DNA of 64,000 nt from Gnetum montanum (taxonomy: Eukaryota > Streptophyta > Gnetopsida > Gnetales > Gnetaceae). A program made the translations under genes and the position numbers. Positions within the stretch are counted from its first letter, which is position 1, and each line of letters opens with the position of its first letter. Below the pieces are notes generated by a model. The model worked only from the letters and a program-made list of their open reading frames with translations, searched no databases and was not told where the DNA came from. The stretch covers positions 118,257 to 182,256 of the forward strand of contig MNCI01004199.1 in NCBI GenBank assembly GCA_015680685.1, given 5' to 3'. Shown here in pieces: positions 34,261-46,555 of the stretch.

Positions 34261-35420
34261 ATGACTACAATCTAAGGTTTCACCATCAACCTACTTATGT
34301 GCCAAATGAGATGTGTCTACAACCTGATGGTATCCTTAATTTTTACCTCTCTACCATCGACCCATTCCTTGCCTATGTCATTAAGTCTTATCTCAACATA
34401 ATGGAAATATGAGCATTGGATAAATCTATTGAGTTAGAACAAATTACCTTGATGAATATCATTCAAATCCAATTTTAAGTGATAAGTTTTAGTAACTCTA
34501 TGCAATATAGTCCTCTACCTTTACCAACTTTTCCAATGTCCAATACTATGTTTCAAACTCCCCCCTTCCTTCAAATGACTCAACTAACAAGTAGTTGTTT
34601 TCAAGGATCAACATCCTCTTCATTTTTACCACCAAATATTAGTTTAAGTGATGATCAATTAAAACTTTCATCCAATCCATCATAAACCCAAAGGGAATAA
34701 CTAATCCTAACAAATTCACTACTCAAATAGAAAATCAAATGACCCAAACATTAACCTCTCTTCAAAAGCTTTACAAGGAGGTAATTGAACTAAAGTAAAA
34801 TAGCAAAAAAATTCCTGCACATTCTAAAAAATCAAACACCTCAATCAATAATGAATATTGTCACCTTCATAACACTACATAACATTTTGAAAAAACTTAT
34901 CCCCAATTTTTAGCGTTATATGGTGATAATGCCTAAATTCAACAAAATGGGAAAACCCCAATTATGGTCTTGAACATACCTCATGAAATAGAAAGTAGAA
35001 TTTTTCTCATTTAAACAAGCCATGGTAAGTGATCTTAACCCATATAACACTTGCTACCGTAGACTTAGTGACATTATGAACACTACTCAACAACAAACTA
35101 GGAGTAATACTTATACTTCTCGAAATAGAAGAGTTCCTAGTTAAAACAACACAAATAATCAAACCAAACCATCCCAAGCAAATGTCCCACAATGACCAAA
35201 CTCCCCCTCTATACTTAGAAGAACTCCACTTCAACATAAAGTCAAAGATGAGCATAAAGCTTATGATCTAGTTGAGGATTTGAAAAGAGTTAAAGCCATC
35301 TTAATGTATGATCTTTTGCATTTTAATGAAATGAAAGATGTGATTCAAAAGATAGTTCATATACTTGAGACCAATAAAGAAAAATCTCCAACAACTAAAA
35401 GGAAAGTTCATTTTCCATAA
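34260..35420 (+). pseudogene. Element D: gag remnant
   Basis: Two open pieces remain: a Ser/Pro/Thr-rich stretch at 34479-34685, and a Lys/Glu-rich stretch at ~35230-35420 (RRTPLQHKVKDEHKAYDLV, then VEDLKRVKAILMYDLLHF). No zinc knuckle is visible. It precedes a clear protease, so gag is inferred mainly from position; Tat gags are poorly conserved. Confidence 0.45.
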
Positions 35421-35509
35421 AGTCTTAATGTGTTAGCAATACAACATTCAAGTAATCATAAGTTAAATAAGAAAGATTAGCCTCATTTTCTAACAACTTT
35501 GATCATGTT

Positions 35510-35920
35510 AGGAAAAAAATTCATAATTGCTTAATGGATTCTAGTACAATTATTAGCATCATGCCACTTGAGGTGTGTGAAACATTAGGAGCACAAATGC
35601 TACAACAAGTAAGAAGTATGATACAACTTTATGGATCTAATGTATCTATGGTAGGATCATTAAAAGGAGTAAAAGTACAACTTAAATAATATCCTACTTT
35701 TACATGTTATACTAATATTTTAGTGGTTGATATGTCACCCACTTATGGTATGCTTCTATCTAGAACTTTCAGAGCTTAGTTTGGGGGCTTCTTTAGATCA
35801 AATTTTTTGGAATTATTGATCCTTATTAAAGGAAAATCTAAATATGTCATTATACCAAGAGAGCCCTTTTATAAACAATTGGTAACATCTTTTGATCAAC
35901 AAAATAAGTCTTTGGAAAAT
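35510..35920 (+). pseudogene. Element D: aspartic protease remnant (Tat type)
   Basis: The frame reads CLMDSSTIISIMPLEVCETL near 35525-35590 (active site D-S-S in place of D-S-G), then MIQLYGSNVSMVGSLKGVKV and ILVVDMSPTYGMLLSRTF. The last block is the V-V-I-D-x-P-x-x-(W/Y)-G-M-L-L-S-R-x-(W/F) signature of one group of Tat proteases. Few stops. It is followed by ~130 bp of linker and then the solo LTR. Confidence 0.75.
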
Positions 35921-36239
35921 TAAAATACCAATCCTTTTGTTAAAGTTATTGAACATGGACTTGGTGAATGATGAGCAGCAAGGTACCCTTATGCCCAACC
36001 ATACGAATCATAAGCATTCATTGTCACTCATCATCTATATTGCTATGCCTTGATTGCAGTTCACTGTCTTCCCACTTGAACTAGTGGTAGCTTTGTCATG
36101 TATGGTTAGGTCCAAAGTGAGGCATATGATTTTTATTATTTTATATTTTATTGTCTTACAATTAAAAATAGGTTGAAACTAAATTTATAATCAATTTAAC
36201 TACTGTAATTTTTAATTAATTATTAACTACCCTAACATA

Positions 36240-36240
36240 N
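36240..36240. other. Single unknown base
   Basis: One N inside the solo LTR. Confidence 0.99.
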
Positions 36241-36449
36241 GTATCGATCTTATTGTTGTGCATGGAACATGTCCAGGTACATTGCCACTCAAATAAAACT
36301 ACATATAACTAACTTAGATCCACTTTGTGGACACTCACTAACTATTCTATAAGATTATGCAATAAAACTATAAGAATTCAACTACTCTATTGACAAAACT
36401 ATGAAAAACTAATGCAAAACTATTGCCCAAACCATGCGCCCAAGTGATA

Positions 36450-36457
36450 TATTTATA
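36450..36457 (-). promoter_or_regulatory. TATA box in solo LTR
   Basis: TATAAATA on the minus strand, at the position expected from the B and C LTRs (~115 bp from the LTR start). If active it would read leftward, against element D. Confidence 0.5.
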
Positions 36458-36778
36458 GGTTCGCCCATACCCCTTGATATCGAATATCTGATAATGTATC
36501 TAGGGGCCTAATATCAGGTATTTAATAACAAGGCTTTGATATTGGAGCTAGGAAAATCATGATTCATTAGAAAATATATTTTAAATTATGATGCTAGTGA
36601 AACTTTAGAAATAAATCCTTTTACTTACACATATTCCATCTAATATCACCATGCCTTTAGAAAATGTGAAGAAATTTATGAAGATACTTTTCCATATCAT
36701 CAACATGATGGAAGGACATTTCTTTTTGGTGACCCACCACCATTAGGAAAGGAAAAAGACATAAATGAGATTATAACT

Positions 36779-37447
36779 ATGAAAATATTAGAAGGTCAGC
36801 CAAATTTTGATGATGACAATTGTTACATCAATCAAAGGGCTAAATTTTCAGATTTTATTAATCTAAACACTTGGATACTAACAGTAAATGATGCCTCCAA
36901 GAAAGGATGTAGATTTGGGATAATGCTCATACCTCCTGGAAAACCTTTTATCCTTAAGGCCATTAATTTCACACAACCTATGACTAATAACATGGTTCAA
37001 TATGAAGTGCTTATACATGGGATCAAGCTAGCTCAATATTATGACTTATCCAAAATTAAGATTTATAGTGACTCTCAGCTAATAGTAAATCAAGTCAATG
37101 GAATCTTTGATGATAAGGATGCCACCATGAAAGCATATAAAGCTTATATCCCTGAACTCCTTTCGTAATTTGAGCTCATATCCATTAAACATGTGCCAAG
37201 AGAAGAAAATTATGTTCTTGCTACCCTAGCTCAAATGGCTACTATTTTAGATGTCCCTTTCAAACACAATTCTTGGGATTATAAAATTATTATTAAAAAA
37301 TGTAAGTCATATTCCATTCCAAATAATGTCTTTTCTTTTCAACTTTTTGATAATGATAATCACATTTGTGAATTTTTATTCTCTAAAGGTGAATTTAGTG
37401 ATCAATGTGTTGAGCTTTCTCAAATCAATGAAGAATTTATATCTTAA
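36779..37447 (+). pseudogene. Element D: second RNase H (archaeal-like), upstream of RT
   Basis: An open frame of 129 codons (36779-37168), continued past one stop, shows an RNase H fold. It starts INLNTWILTVNDASKKGCRF, then GIMLIPPGK. The metal-binding start is N-D-A-S where F/V-D-G-A/S is usual, so the first Asp is shifted or lost. It goes on with VQYEVLIHGIKLAQYYDL (conserved Glu helix), then KIKIYSDSQLIVNQVNGIF (D-S-Q-L). After the stop comes SIKHVPREENYVLATLAQMA, the H-x-P-R-E-x-N-x-x-A/D-x-L-A-x-x-A end, with D replaced by V/L. Unlike element A it comes right after protease and before RT. Confidence 0.8.
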
Positions 37448-37479
37448 GATGTTATACTTATAAATAGGATTTCTACATA

Positions 37480-38480
37480 AAATAATAACCAAAGAAACTT
37501 GTTTGATGACTTATATACTAAAATCGAAGAAATTTTTAAAAATACTAATTGGAAAATGTTAGCCAAAATAGAAACAATTCAAATTCAAAAGAAAGGAAAA
37601 TATTACCCTATTAAAATAGGAGCTTACTTAAATGTAGATGAAAAAAAAAAGTTTGATTGAATTGTTATATGAGTTAAATGACATTTTGGCTTAAGCATAT
37701 CAGGATCTTAGAACTTTCAATCCATTAGTGGTGACACATACTATTCCCATTAAGTATAAAACCAAATCATTCAGGTAAAAACTTACACCTATAAATCCGA
37801 AGATCGAAGCCTTGATGAAAGTAGAAATTGATAAGCTTCTAGAATCCAAGATTATTTATCTTGTGAGACTTTCAAGTTGGATATCAAATCTAGTGCCCAT
37901 TAGGAAAAAAATTAGTGAATTAAGATTATGTATTGATTTTTGTAACCTTAATACTTCTTGCATTAAGGATAATTATCAAATCCCTCTGATGGAAGAGATA
38001 TTGCAAATAGAACATGGTGCTCAAATGCATTCCTTTTTAGATGGATATTCAAGATATAATCAAATCTTAGTAAGTAAGAAAGACCAATATAAAACGTCTT
38101 TTACAACAAAATGGGAAAATGTTTAATTTTCTAAAATGTCCTTTACTCTTATAAATGTTGGTTTTATCTTATGGACAAAACGTTTAAGGGGCTAATTAAG
38201 AAGGCATTATTATTTATCTAGATGGTTTAACCATTTTCTCCAAAGATCACAGTACACACTTTAAAGATCTTAGAAATATTTTTATAAGATGTAGATGATT
38301 TAGCATCACTTTGAATGCAAATAAATCCATCTTTGGTTTTCAACGTGGTAAATTTCTTAGTCATATAGTAACTAAAGAAGGAATCACGATTGATCTTGAT
38401 CAGGTAAATGCAATTTTATAAGTACCTTACCCTTTATCTAAGACTGATCTAAGGGTTTTCTTTGAAAAATTAATTTTTTT
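37480..38480 (+). pseudogene. Element D: reverse transcriptase remnant with pre-RT segment
   Basis: Pre-RT: ELNDILA, a stop, AYQDLRTFNPLVVTHTIPIK near 37670-37760, matching the F-A-W-x-Y-x-D-M-P-G-L-D pattern. RT: the open frame 37812-38126 has KLLESKIIYLVRLSSWISNL, then ELRLCIDFCNLNTSC and FLDGYSRYNQI. After that the frame breaks, and the Y-x-D-D region should fall near 38200, where only degraded LDGLTIF-like sequence is seen. Further on, NANKSIFGFQRGKFLSHIVT is the thumb block. Not functional. Confidence 0.8.
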
Positions 38481-38579
38481 AGACAATTTATCCCTATCTA
38501 TGTTGAATTCATTGGATCATTAAATGAGATGCTTAAGAAAGATAGTAATATGCATTAGATAGATGAAAGAAAGAATGAT

Positions 38580-39060
38580 TTCCTTACTATTAAAGAGGCA
38601 ATTATATATTCTCCTATTCTAGCTTCTCCTTGGTATGAAAATGATTTCCTTTTATATGCTTTTTCTAGCAATGTTTTCATTGTTGCTATCTTAACCTAAG
38701 ATGTACTTGATTAAGGTGAAATGCCTATAGCTTTCATGTCCACACTTTTGAAAGATGTCAAATTAAAATACTCACCAATAGAAAAAAATTTGTATGTTGT
38801 GATTAAATCCTTGAAGAAATTTCACTACTATTTGTTAAATGTAAATATTTTTGTCATTTTCCCTGATCCAACCATCGTTGCATTAGCTAAATTACAAGAT
38901 CCTAGTGAAAAATGGGCCAAATGGGTTATGGAATTACAAGAGTTTGATATTCAATGGAAAGTAGCCAAGCTAGTTAGAGGTAGTGGCCTTGCCAAGCTAA
39001 TAACCAAAGCCTCAACTTTAGAAAGTTTTGAAGCATCCAAAGATAAATAATCCATCCCAC
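38580..39060 (+). pseudogene. Element D: RNase H (gypsy type) remnant
   Basis: Reads PILASPWYENDFLLYAFSSN near 38615-38670, then (38721-39050, open, 109 codons) MPIAFMSTLLKDVKLKYSPI, EKNLYVVIKSLKKFHYYLLN and VMELQEFDIQWK. This is the conserved R-x-x-x-x-(Y/F)-x-x-x-E-K-x-x-x-A-x-x-x-A-x-x-x-(F/W)-R-x-Y block. It is joined straight to integrase, with no further RNase H in between. Confidence 0.85.
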
Positions 39061-39199
39061 TATACATACTATCCCTCAATAAGGAAAATGATATCCCATT
39101 TTCTCCTAACCGATTACATGATCCATGGTCTAATGATATTAAATTTTATTTAACCTTTCACCATTATCCTTTGGATTTACCTAGATATAAAAGAAAGCT

Positions 39200-40390
39200 T
39201 TAAGTATCTAAATGTTCTAAATTTTCCCTAATTAGTGGTGAATTATTTAGGAAAAACTTCCAAGGGGTATACCTTAAATGTTTAAACCAAGAACAAGCTA
39301 ATGATGCTTTAAAACAACTTCATGAAGAAGGACATATAGGATATCATTTATTAATTCATAAAATCATGAGGGCTGATTATTATTGACCCACTATGATTAA
39401 TGACACTTACAACCTAGTTATAACTTGTGTCCAATGTCAAATATTTAAAGGAAAAGATTCTAAGAGTTCATCCCCTTTATAACCTGTAATAGAAACTAGA
39501 CCATTTGCACAATGGGCTTTAGATTTTATTGGAGTGATTAATCCATTGTCTACTACCCTACACAAGTTTATCTTAATAGCCACTAATTACTGCACATGCT
39601 AGTTAGAAGAAAAAGCAACCAAAACCACAACATCTTGTGAAGTCATTTACTTTCTAGAAAATGATATAATTTCTAGACATGGATATCCTTATGCTTTAGT
39701 AGTGGACAATGGACCTTTTTTCATCTCTTTAGAGTTTACATATTGGTCTAGGGAGCATAATATTATTGTTAAATTTGTAATTGAATATTATCCTCAAGGT
39801 AATGAATTAGCTAAGTCATCCAATAAAATAATATTAGCTGGAATTAAGAAATTAAGAATCCAAAATCCATGAACATGGCATGAAAAGTTAAAATGGGCAA
39901 TGTGGATTGATATAATATGTTATAAAAAATCAATGAAAACTACACCCTATGATTTAGTATATGGACAAGAACCAATATTGCCAATAAATTTGCAAATTTA
40001 TACATACCAGTTGTTTTTTTTTTGGATTATTTACCAACTGATGAACTCTCATGTTCATATGATATTTGGAATTTAGAACTCAAAAAGGTCAAAGAAATTG
40101 AAAATCTATTTAGTCATCAACAAACTATTAAAAGATGGTCTAATAAGAAGTATGTAGCCAAAGTATTTCAAGTAGGAGATATGGCTCTTAAGAGAGATAA
40201 AGCATCTAGTCAAATAGGTTCCTAAACTAAGTTTTCTCCTGTGAGGTAAGGCTCATACCAAGTTTCAAATTTCATTGGCCCCAATGTTTACAAAATTGCT
40301 GATTTCCAAGAATACAAATCAAATAGAAATTTTAATGCATTTAATCTAAAGCATTTCTATTCAAGTATCCCTCGTGGACACTTCGTAGAT
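39200..40390 (+). pseudogene. Element D: integrase remnant
   Basis: HHCC domain: LHEEGHIGYHLLIHKIM, Y-Y-x-P-T and CVQCQIF at ~39315-39450. Core: ALDFIGVINPL near 39510 with first Asp, VVDNGPFF near 39700 with second Asp, and a Glu region near 39790-39830 (GNELAKSSNKII). C-terminus: YDLVYGQEPILPIN, DMALKRDKA near 40180 and a final LKHFYSS near 40350. Stops are few (TGG-to-TAG after NYCTC), so this is one of the better kept parts of D. Confidence 0.85.
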
Positions 40391-41833
40391 CCTTGGTTGC
40401 ATGTTTTCTTCTCATTCTTCATGCATTTCATTTATGTATAGTTTCATTTGCATATTTTCTTTGTATTTCCATCATTTTCTCATGCATGTTTTTGTCTACC
40501 ATCACCTCTTTCTTAGCTTATTGGTTTTGCTTTGATTTGTGCTTTTCATATGATTTTAGTAGTCATTATGATCATTTGAGTTACCAGGCATTGGGTCATA
40601 ATAACAACATTTGAAAATAATGCAAGTATAATGCTTTATATGCTATATCAGATTACTATTATATAAAATCACCTTATATGGTATACTTTAATATTTTATT
40701 GATTCTTCCCAATCTATTTCAAGGTTTTAGTTTTATTAGTTATGTTGGATTATGAAGGATGGGATTTATGCTAACTTATCATGTTATCATCATGGTCATG
40801 TGAATGTAGGATATGTGAAGTTGGAGAATGGTTAGCCACAATCACTAGGTGATCTTCTAAAATTTCATTTCCCTCTCATAAGCCCTAGCCCTCAAGTGTG
40901 ATGATCCATGGTTATCCTATGAGTAATAGGATGATGTGTTTCTCTTCACTTAAGAATCCTTAGCCACCTAGGAGACCTACTATGATGCCATCTAGATTAT
41001 AATAAAAATGCACATGCATGATGGTTGAACTACACCATGGGAAAAGTTTCCAAAAGGACCATGTTCTTTGCCAGTGCAGCTAATCAGCTAAACTCATGTT
41101 GGAATTCCTACCTTAAGAGTGAAGTGCATCATGGATAAAGTTTCCTTTAAAAAACAAAATTAAATGAGGACCATGTTCATTTTAAATGTAATAAGTTATA
41201 AATCATGATGAGGTCTAGTAGCAATCCTCACCCTAGCCTCCATTCCTCTTTTTATACCTATTCCCCCTAAAATTAAAAAAAAAAAAAAAGAGTGGGGAAA
41301 AGTAAATATTTCCTTCCCTTTTCCTAATTGTCCTTATTTTTCCTTATCCCTTTTAATACATTTCCTTTATAAATTTTAGAAAAAAAAAAGAAAGAAACTA
41401 AGAAAAAATCTAAAAGTTGTGGCTTGCCATGATTGAAAAGAAGCATGTCCTCTTCACTAAGTTTAGTATAAGTTTTGTGGTCAATGTTCTACTTTACACT
41501 AACAACTTTTAGCTCATTGGGAATGAGACCTTAATTATAAATTATGTTATACTATATATATATATAGTTAAATTTCTAATTTATAAATTTTATATATTTA
41601 AATTTGATTAAATAAGGTGATGTGATCAAGGTTTACCCATGTTTAGTGTCCTTTTGGTTGTGTGATTATCTTAATCATGTTTAAATAGTATAGTTTGCTT
41701 TCAAATTTCAAATTTTTATTGTTTTGTGATTTTTTTTATTCTTTATATTTTATACACCTTGTTTTTTTAAAAAAATTCTATGGTTTTGCTATCCTTGAAC
41801 TTGCATTCAATTAAAATTCTAGAGGTTAAGTGT
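40391..41833 (+). other. Element D: 3' untranslated region
   Basis: 1.4 kb between integrase and the 3' LTR. T-rich at first, with A-runs at 41275-41292 and 41380-41395 and a short (TA)n at ~41550-41566. No extra ORF with a known domain. The purine-rich AGAGGTTAAG at 41821-41830 may be the polypurine tract. Confidence 0.5.
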
Positions 41834-42060
41834 TAATGTCAACATCACCAATGCTTGGCATGGGGCCATTCATTAATTAGTTTATATCATTACATCTAGT
41901 ATAATAGATTTATAGAATGTTGAGTTTGTGTTCTTAATTACTTATATACATAACATATTTGTTTTAGCTGATAAAATATAAAAGAATATTATATCAACTT
42001 TGTTTACAAAGGTTATGTGAAATCACAATCTAAGATTTCCAATGAAAAATATATTGTTGT
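41834..42060 (+). repeat. Element D: 3' LTR, left part
   Basis: Matches 31514-31742. It ends exactly where element C's LTR (TGATGAATCAT) begins. Confidence 0.8.
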
Positions 42061-42934
42061 TGATGAATCATAAATTGGTTGTGTTGACTGGGCCCTTGAA
42101 AATAGGCCTATCAATGCATGATTTGATGCATTGACTTGGCCCAATCGATGTAGTATCTATTTTTTCATATAAATATGTGCTCACTCTCCATGTTTATAGA
42201 ATCTTTTATCATAGTTGTAGTGGAGCTCTTGCAGTTTTGTCATTTTAAAGTTAGAATATTTTTCGAAGTGCCTATAGTAGGAGTCAAAAAGTGTATGAAT
42301 CTTTATTCAAGCATTGTTGTATCTAAGCATGGAAATGCATGCAATAATATAGACGAGCCTTTTGATAAACCTTATACCACTTTGAAATAGATTCTTTATG
42401 CATTTAATGTTTTATGCAATTTCCTTTAATGCTTTAAGTAATGAAGCTAAATTAAATAGTGGTTAATTAAGCACATAAGTACAACCACTTCAAGCATATT
42501 CTTAATGCTTGATAATTCTAGTAATGGCTAACATTTAGTAACCTAGTAGTGTTAAACATGTTTAGGATGTGTACAGTAAGTGGGAACGAATGCTTATGTT
42601 AAGATTAGTTAGGTGTAGCTAGTTAGATTAGATTAGCAATTTAATTATCCTATTTTTATTCATTATTCTTTACCCTTAGGTGACTTAAAACATAAAACAT
42701 CAAAATGATAAAAATCATATGCCTTAATTACACATAAAACATAAAACATAAAAATCATTATTCATACCTTTGCATTTTTCAAGTGTAATTGGAAAGATAA
42801 TGATTTCATTAGTTAGTTTCACTTCCTAGAGACTAGTGTACTTAGAAGGCTATAATTTTATAAAATTTGACTAAATCATTCATGAATGCTTAGTGATTCA
42901 TATGGTTGGACATATGGGTACTCGTTGCTCATCA
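42061..42934 (+). repeat. Element C: 5' LTR
   Basis: 874 bp, TGATGAATCA...GCTCATCA. The start matches 53367-53628. The end matches the B LTR end and the solo LTR end. The TATA box TATAAATA is at 42168-42175, followed by a CTTGCAGTTTTGTCATT region shared with the 3' copy. Confidence 0.85.
42168..42175 (+). promoter_or_regulatory. TATA box in element C 5' LTR
   Basis: TATAAATA, aligned with the boxes of B (19933, 28504) and with TATAAAAA in C's 3' LTR at 53489-53496. It is the likely promoter of the element. Confidence 0.65.
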
Positions 42935-42954
42935 TTAGTGTTGTTGCCAAGGAC
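42935..42954 (+). promoter_or_regulatory. Element C: primer-binding site
   Basis: TTAGTGTTGTTGCCAAGGAC immediately after the LTR. It is a mutated form of the TTGGCGCCGTTGCCGGGGAC-type site also seen in B. Confidence 0.7.
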
Positions 42955-43109
42955 TTGTAGTTTGATACATGCGCTATTTAGGACTTAGTGAATATTATTT
43001 AGGATCATTGGATTGAACCCTATGGTCATAATCATTCAAAAAAGTAATAAATACATAATAATTAATCAAAACTATACTACAAGCACACTAAGAAATTGTT
43101 TCTAATAAA

Positions 43110-45450
43110 AATTTCTTCTTCTTCTCATAGGCAAGACAATTCTAAGGCAATAGTACCACAAGAATCTAGAGTGGTGTACACTCATCCTAATGAGTTTGTA
43201 CCTAATTTTACTTCATCCATCAGGATGAACAAATGCAATGGCAAGACATGAAGGGGAATGTTGTATTGCCACTTGACTGATCTATTCCCAAGATGCTGCT
43301 CCAAATCCTTATAAGGTTGGACATCAAGAAACTTCACGGAGAGTACATTGTGAAAGATCATGACTTCTAGGTTTATCGTCCCACTGAAACACAATGCAAA
43401 CAAGATTAGCAACAACAAGTACCACAAAGACATGAAGGAGAAATTTTTCACTAATCCCTAGTTCCCATTATATCAAAAAGATAATCAGGAACCTCTTTTT
43501 TAGGCTTCTCAACATGTAAAATCTCCACCTCTTGATTCTGGTGAAGGAGAGCCAAACCCAAATCCTAAATCAGTGATCAACAATCTAAGTTTGGGTAATA
43601 ATGAGCCTCATAGTCATGGGATTTCTAAGAAAGGTAGTCAAAGTAGGAACTCAGAAAGGTATAATGATAATCATTCTAAGGATCATGGCCATGAAAAATG
43701 AAGGAAAAGTGGTAGACATCACAGTGGTGGCAATCCTCCTCCCTCTTCATCCTCTTCATCTAGTTTAGCTTCCTCCTTTGAATCTAAGCAATACCATAGA
43801 CAACAGGACAACAATGATAATTGCAAAGACTACCATGAATGAAGGAATGGTAGAGGGCATCATAGGCATCATCAAAATCATGATGATGATGAGCCCTTGC
43901 TAACAACTCTAAGCATGTTAAACATCACAGAGGTAGTCAAAATCCCCATCATGCATATGAAAGATAGCAAAATCAAAAGGTTGAATATGAACAATATCTC
44001 TAGATTTAAGGGGGAATATAACTCAAATCCTCAAACACATTTACAAGCCTTTCATGATGTCTATCTCTTACAAAATATTGAAAATAATTAGCAAAATCTA
44101 AAGTTGTTCCCTAAAACACTCATCAAGGATGTGAAAAGCTAGTACTAGTCTCTATAACCAAAATCAATCCATTAATGGAGTACAATGCTAGAACTATTTA
44201 ATGACAAGTATTAGACATACTCTAGAGTGTTAAATTTATGAAGGCAAATCTAAAGCTGGAAACAAGAAACATATGAACCCTTGGATGTCACTGATGCCCT
44301 AGCCATGCTTACTCTCAGTGGGAACAACTTCGCCATATCATAGATGGGCTCTACTCAGAAACATAGAGAATCCTTGGGGTCTATGCCCAAAGAAGACTAT
44401 TGAAATTAAGAGCCCATCAAATACAAAGGTTGATAGAGTAGGCACTAAAAGAGCAAGAAAAGTTGAGGAAATGAGAAAGTGTAGAAGAATATAACAAGAA
44501 CCCTTCCATTAGAAAGAAGGAGATCCACTTTTGTGACAATGAGAAGGAGTCACATGTTGATGTGATGGTGCAATGGAAGACCTTATCAATCCAAAAATAT
44601 ATGCTTGAAATTTTGGCCAAGGTAGATAAAATGTATGATTCATTGGATGAAAAATTTCAAACTACTCTAAAAATCATAGAAGAATGAAAAGAGCAGAGTA
44701 GTGATCATGATCGTAGGAGGTATAGAAAAGCTAAATGTGCCTACTGAATGGGTAAGGGAAAATTTATTGCAATAGAAGAAGTTGTGGAGATTAAATTGGA
44801 TAATGACAGTGGATGTGACATCTACCACTATGAAAATCCTAAGGGATGTTGCTCTCTTATGTCACATTTATAGGAATCTAGCGTGTATGCTTTGAATCCA
44901 TGACTATAAAAAAGGTGAACACCCAAAAGATTTCCTTATCCTTAAGACAATCCCAAGCGGTTCCACCAACAACAAACTTATTATGCAGGTGGAACTCCAC
45001 AACAACCATATGAGCAATATTAATAATGGCAACAACCACAGTCATGGGGGATGTCACCACCATGGTAGCACTATTCTTATAGGTAGCTAGATCCATATGT
45101 GTACTATGTTCAGCAACCAATAACTCTGTGTGACTCTTCCAGTCATGCTTCTCCCTTCTAGCATCACTACCATCCTTCAGAATATCACTGAACTCATTTT
45201 CCAACTCTTAGAGGGAATCCCATATTCCATCCATACCCTCCTCATGTGTTTGCACCTATTCCTCCACCCTTAACACAAATACCACCTACCCCATCTATGT
45301 AGTGTAAGCTTCCAGCCCAACTGTAACAACATAATGCTACAAGGATCATTAATCTACAACTGGTTAATCAACTAAAGGAACCTACATCTCGCAAACAACC
45401 ATTCTTCTAACCTAAAAGCCCTTCTAAGCCCTCACAAACTCATGTGGCTA
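43110..45450 (+). pseudogene. Element C: gag remnant
   Basis: Parallel to B's gag: SRVVYTHPNEFVPNF near 43170-43215, a Ser/His/Asp-rich linker (43640-43890), then the open frame 43897-44091 with KRLNMNNISRFKGEYNSNPQ and THLQAFHDVY (Gag core). Next come a Lys/Glu-rich region, a CDIYHYENPKGC block near 44815-44850 in which the second Cys of B's knuckle is Tyr, and a Pro/Gln-rich stretch. There are more stops than in B. Confidence 0.75.
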
Positions 45451-45499
45451 GTTACCCTACTCCTTCCTCATCCTCTACAAGTAATCAAATTGAGAGTCC

Positions 45500-46110
45500 T
45501 TCAAACCAAATGCCTCCCACGATTCACATTGTTATGTTAACTCATGTCATATCTAACTGAATTCAAGCTAGTAACCTTCGTAGGAAACTAGCTGATCTTG
45601 GAAGTTCACTTATTTATTTTTCAATTGTTGAGAATGGACCATGAAAATCTCTTCTAGATTCAAGTTTCAGTATTAATATGATTTCTAAAAAAATGTATAA
45701 TGCCTAGAAATTTTCTCCTCTCAATAAGTATAACATCCATTTAGAATTTCCAAATCAATCCATCACTATTCATTTGGGACTAGTCGAGGACCTTGTGACC
45801 ATTGTCTATAGGTGGTTATATCCTGCTGATTTCTTGGTAATCAAAGTTGACAATTGCAAAGAAAACTTTTTAATTATTATGGTAAGGTCTTGGTTGAGCA
45901 CTATTTATGCAATAATGGATATCAAAGTCTATCCCTAGAAATTTCTAAGGAAACTGCATTCAAAAAGATTAAGAAGAAATGACTTTCATGCATCGTGCAC
46001 AATGATACGGGGTGCAACTACATGCAAAAACTCTAGTCTATGAAAAGAGCATTCATTTTGGAATGTAGGAAATGTGTAAATGAGGTAGATATTTATAGAT
46101 ACCTATATGA
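45500..46110 (+). pseudogene. Element C: aspartic protease remnant
   Basis: KSLLDSSFSINMISK near 45640-45690 is the active-site block (D-S-S in place of B's D-S-G). LEFPNQSITIHLGLVEDLVT follows as the flap region, then ENFLIIMVRSWLS. A W-to-stop change just before the active site is shared with B in position (TGA in both), so that stop may predate their split. Confidence 0.75.
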
Positions 46111-46174
46111 AATAGCAATAAAATAGGAGGATACCTAGTGGCTGATAGTTGATCTTAGAAGCAACACACTTTAC

Positions 46175-46555
46175 ATGGAATCTGCTAAGAGTCTAACATG
46201 TACCTATGTTGAAGGCATAGATGAACTAGAGCAAGTTCATCACCAACCCTCTAATGATGCAAATGATGATACCTATTGGAAAGAGTTGGAAATCCCTAAA
46301 AATTGTAAACAAGGGCCCTTAGGATTGAAAAGTCTACCTACTGGCATGAAGTATGAATTTTTAAAAAATGACAAGCCAGTAATCATCAATGTCAATCTTG
46401 CTCCTAAAAAATGGATGTTGTTGAGGCTGGTCAACAAATGGCTAATAGCCTTTGCTTGGTCATATCTTGAACTCACAAGGATTGATCTTAGGATTTTCCA
46501 GCATCGTATTTATACTGACCTGACCATGAAGCCAAAGAGGCAACCACAAAGGTAG
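46175..46555 (+). pseudogene. Element C: pre-RT segment of pol
   Basis: An open 126-codon frame, including QGPLGLKSLPTGMKYEFL (the P-L-x-L-K-x-L-P-x-x-x-K-Y-x-F-L motif that opens many plant gypsy RTs), then KPVIINVNL, a helix, and IAFAWSYLELTRIDLRIFQH. In element B the equivalent of the first motif is where pol is cut off. Confidence 0.7.

Larger units (their letters stand above)
35969..36569 (-). repeat. Solo LTR of the B/C family, inserted in element D
   Basis: On the minus strand it ends with a GAATGCTTATGATTCGTATG block, then GTTGGGCATAAGGGTACC and TGCTCATCA. This is the same 3' terminus as the LTRs of B (29200-29279) and C (42880-42934). It begins TAATGAATCATGAT, near C's TGATGAATCATAAA, and has TATAAATA on the minus strand at 36450-36457. 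It is 601 bp with no internal sequence or second LTR. Flanks GTGAA/GAAAA match at three of five. A solo LTR from LTR-LTR recombination is likely; the interior differs from B and C, so it is a distinct subfamily. One unknown base at 36240. Confidence 0.65.
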
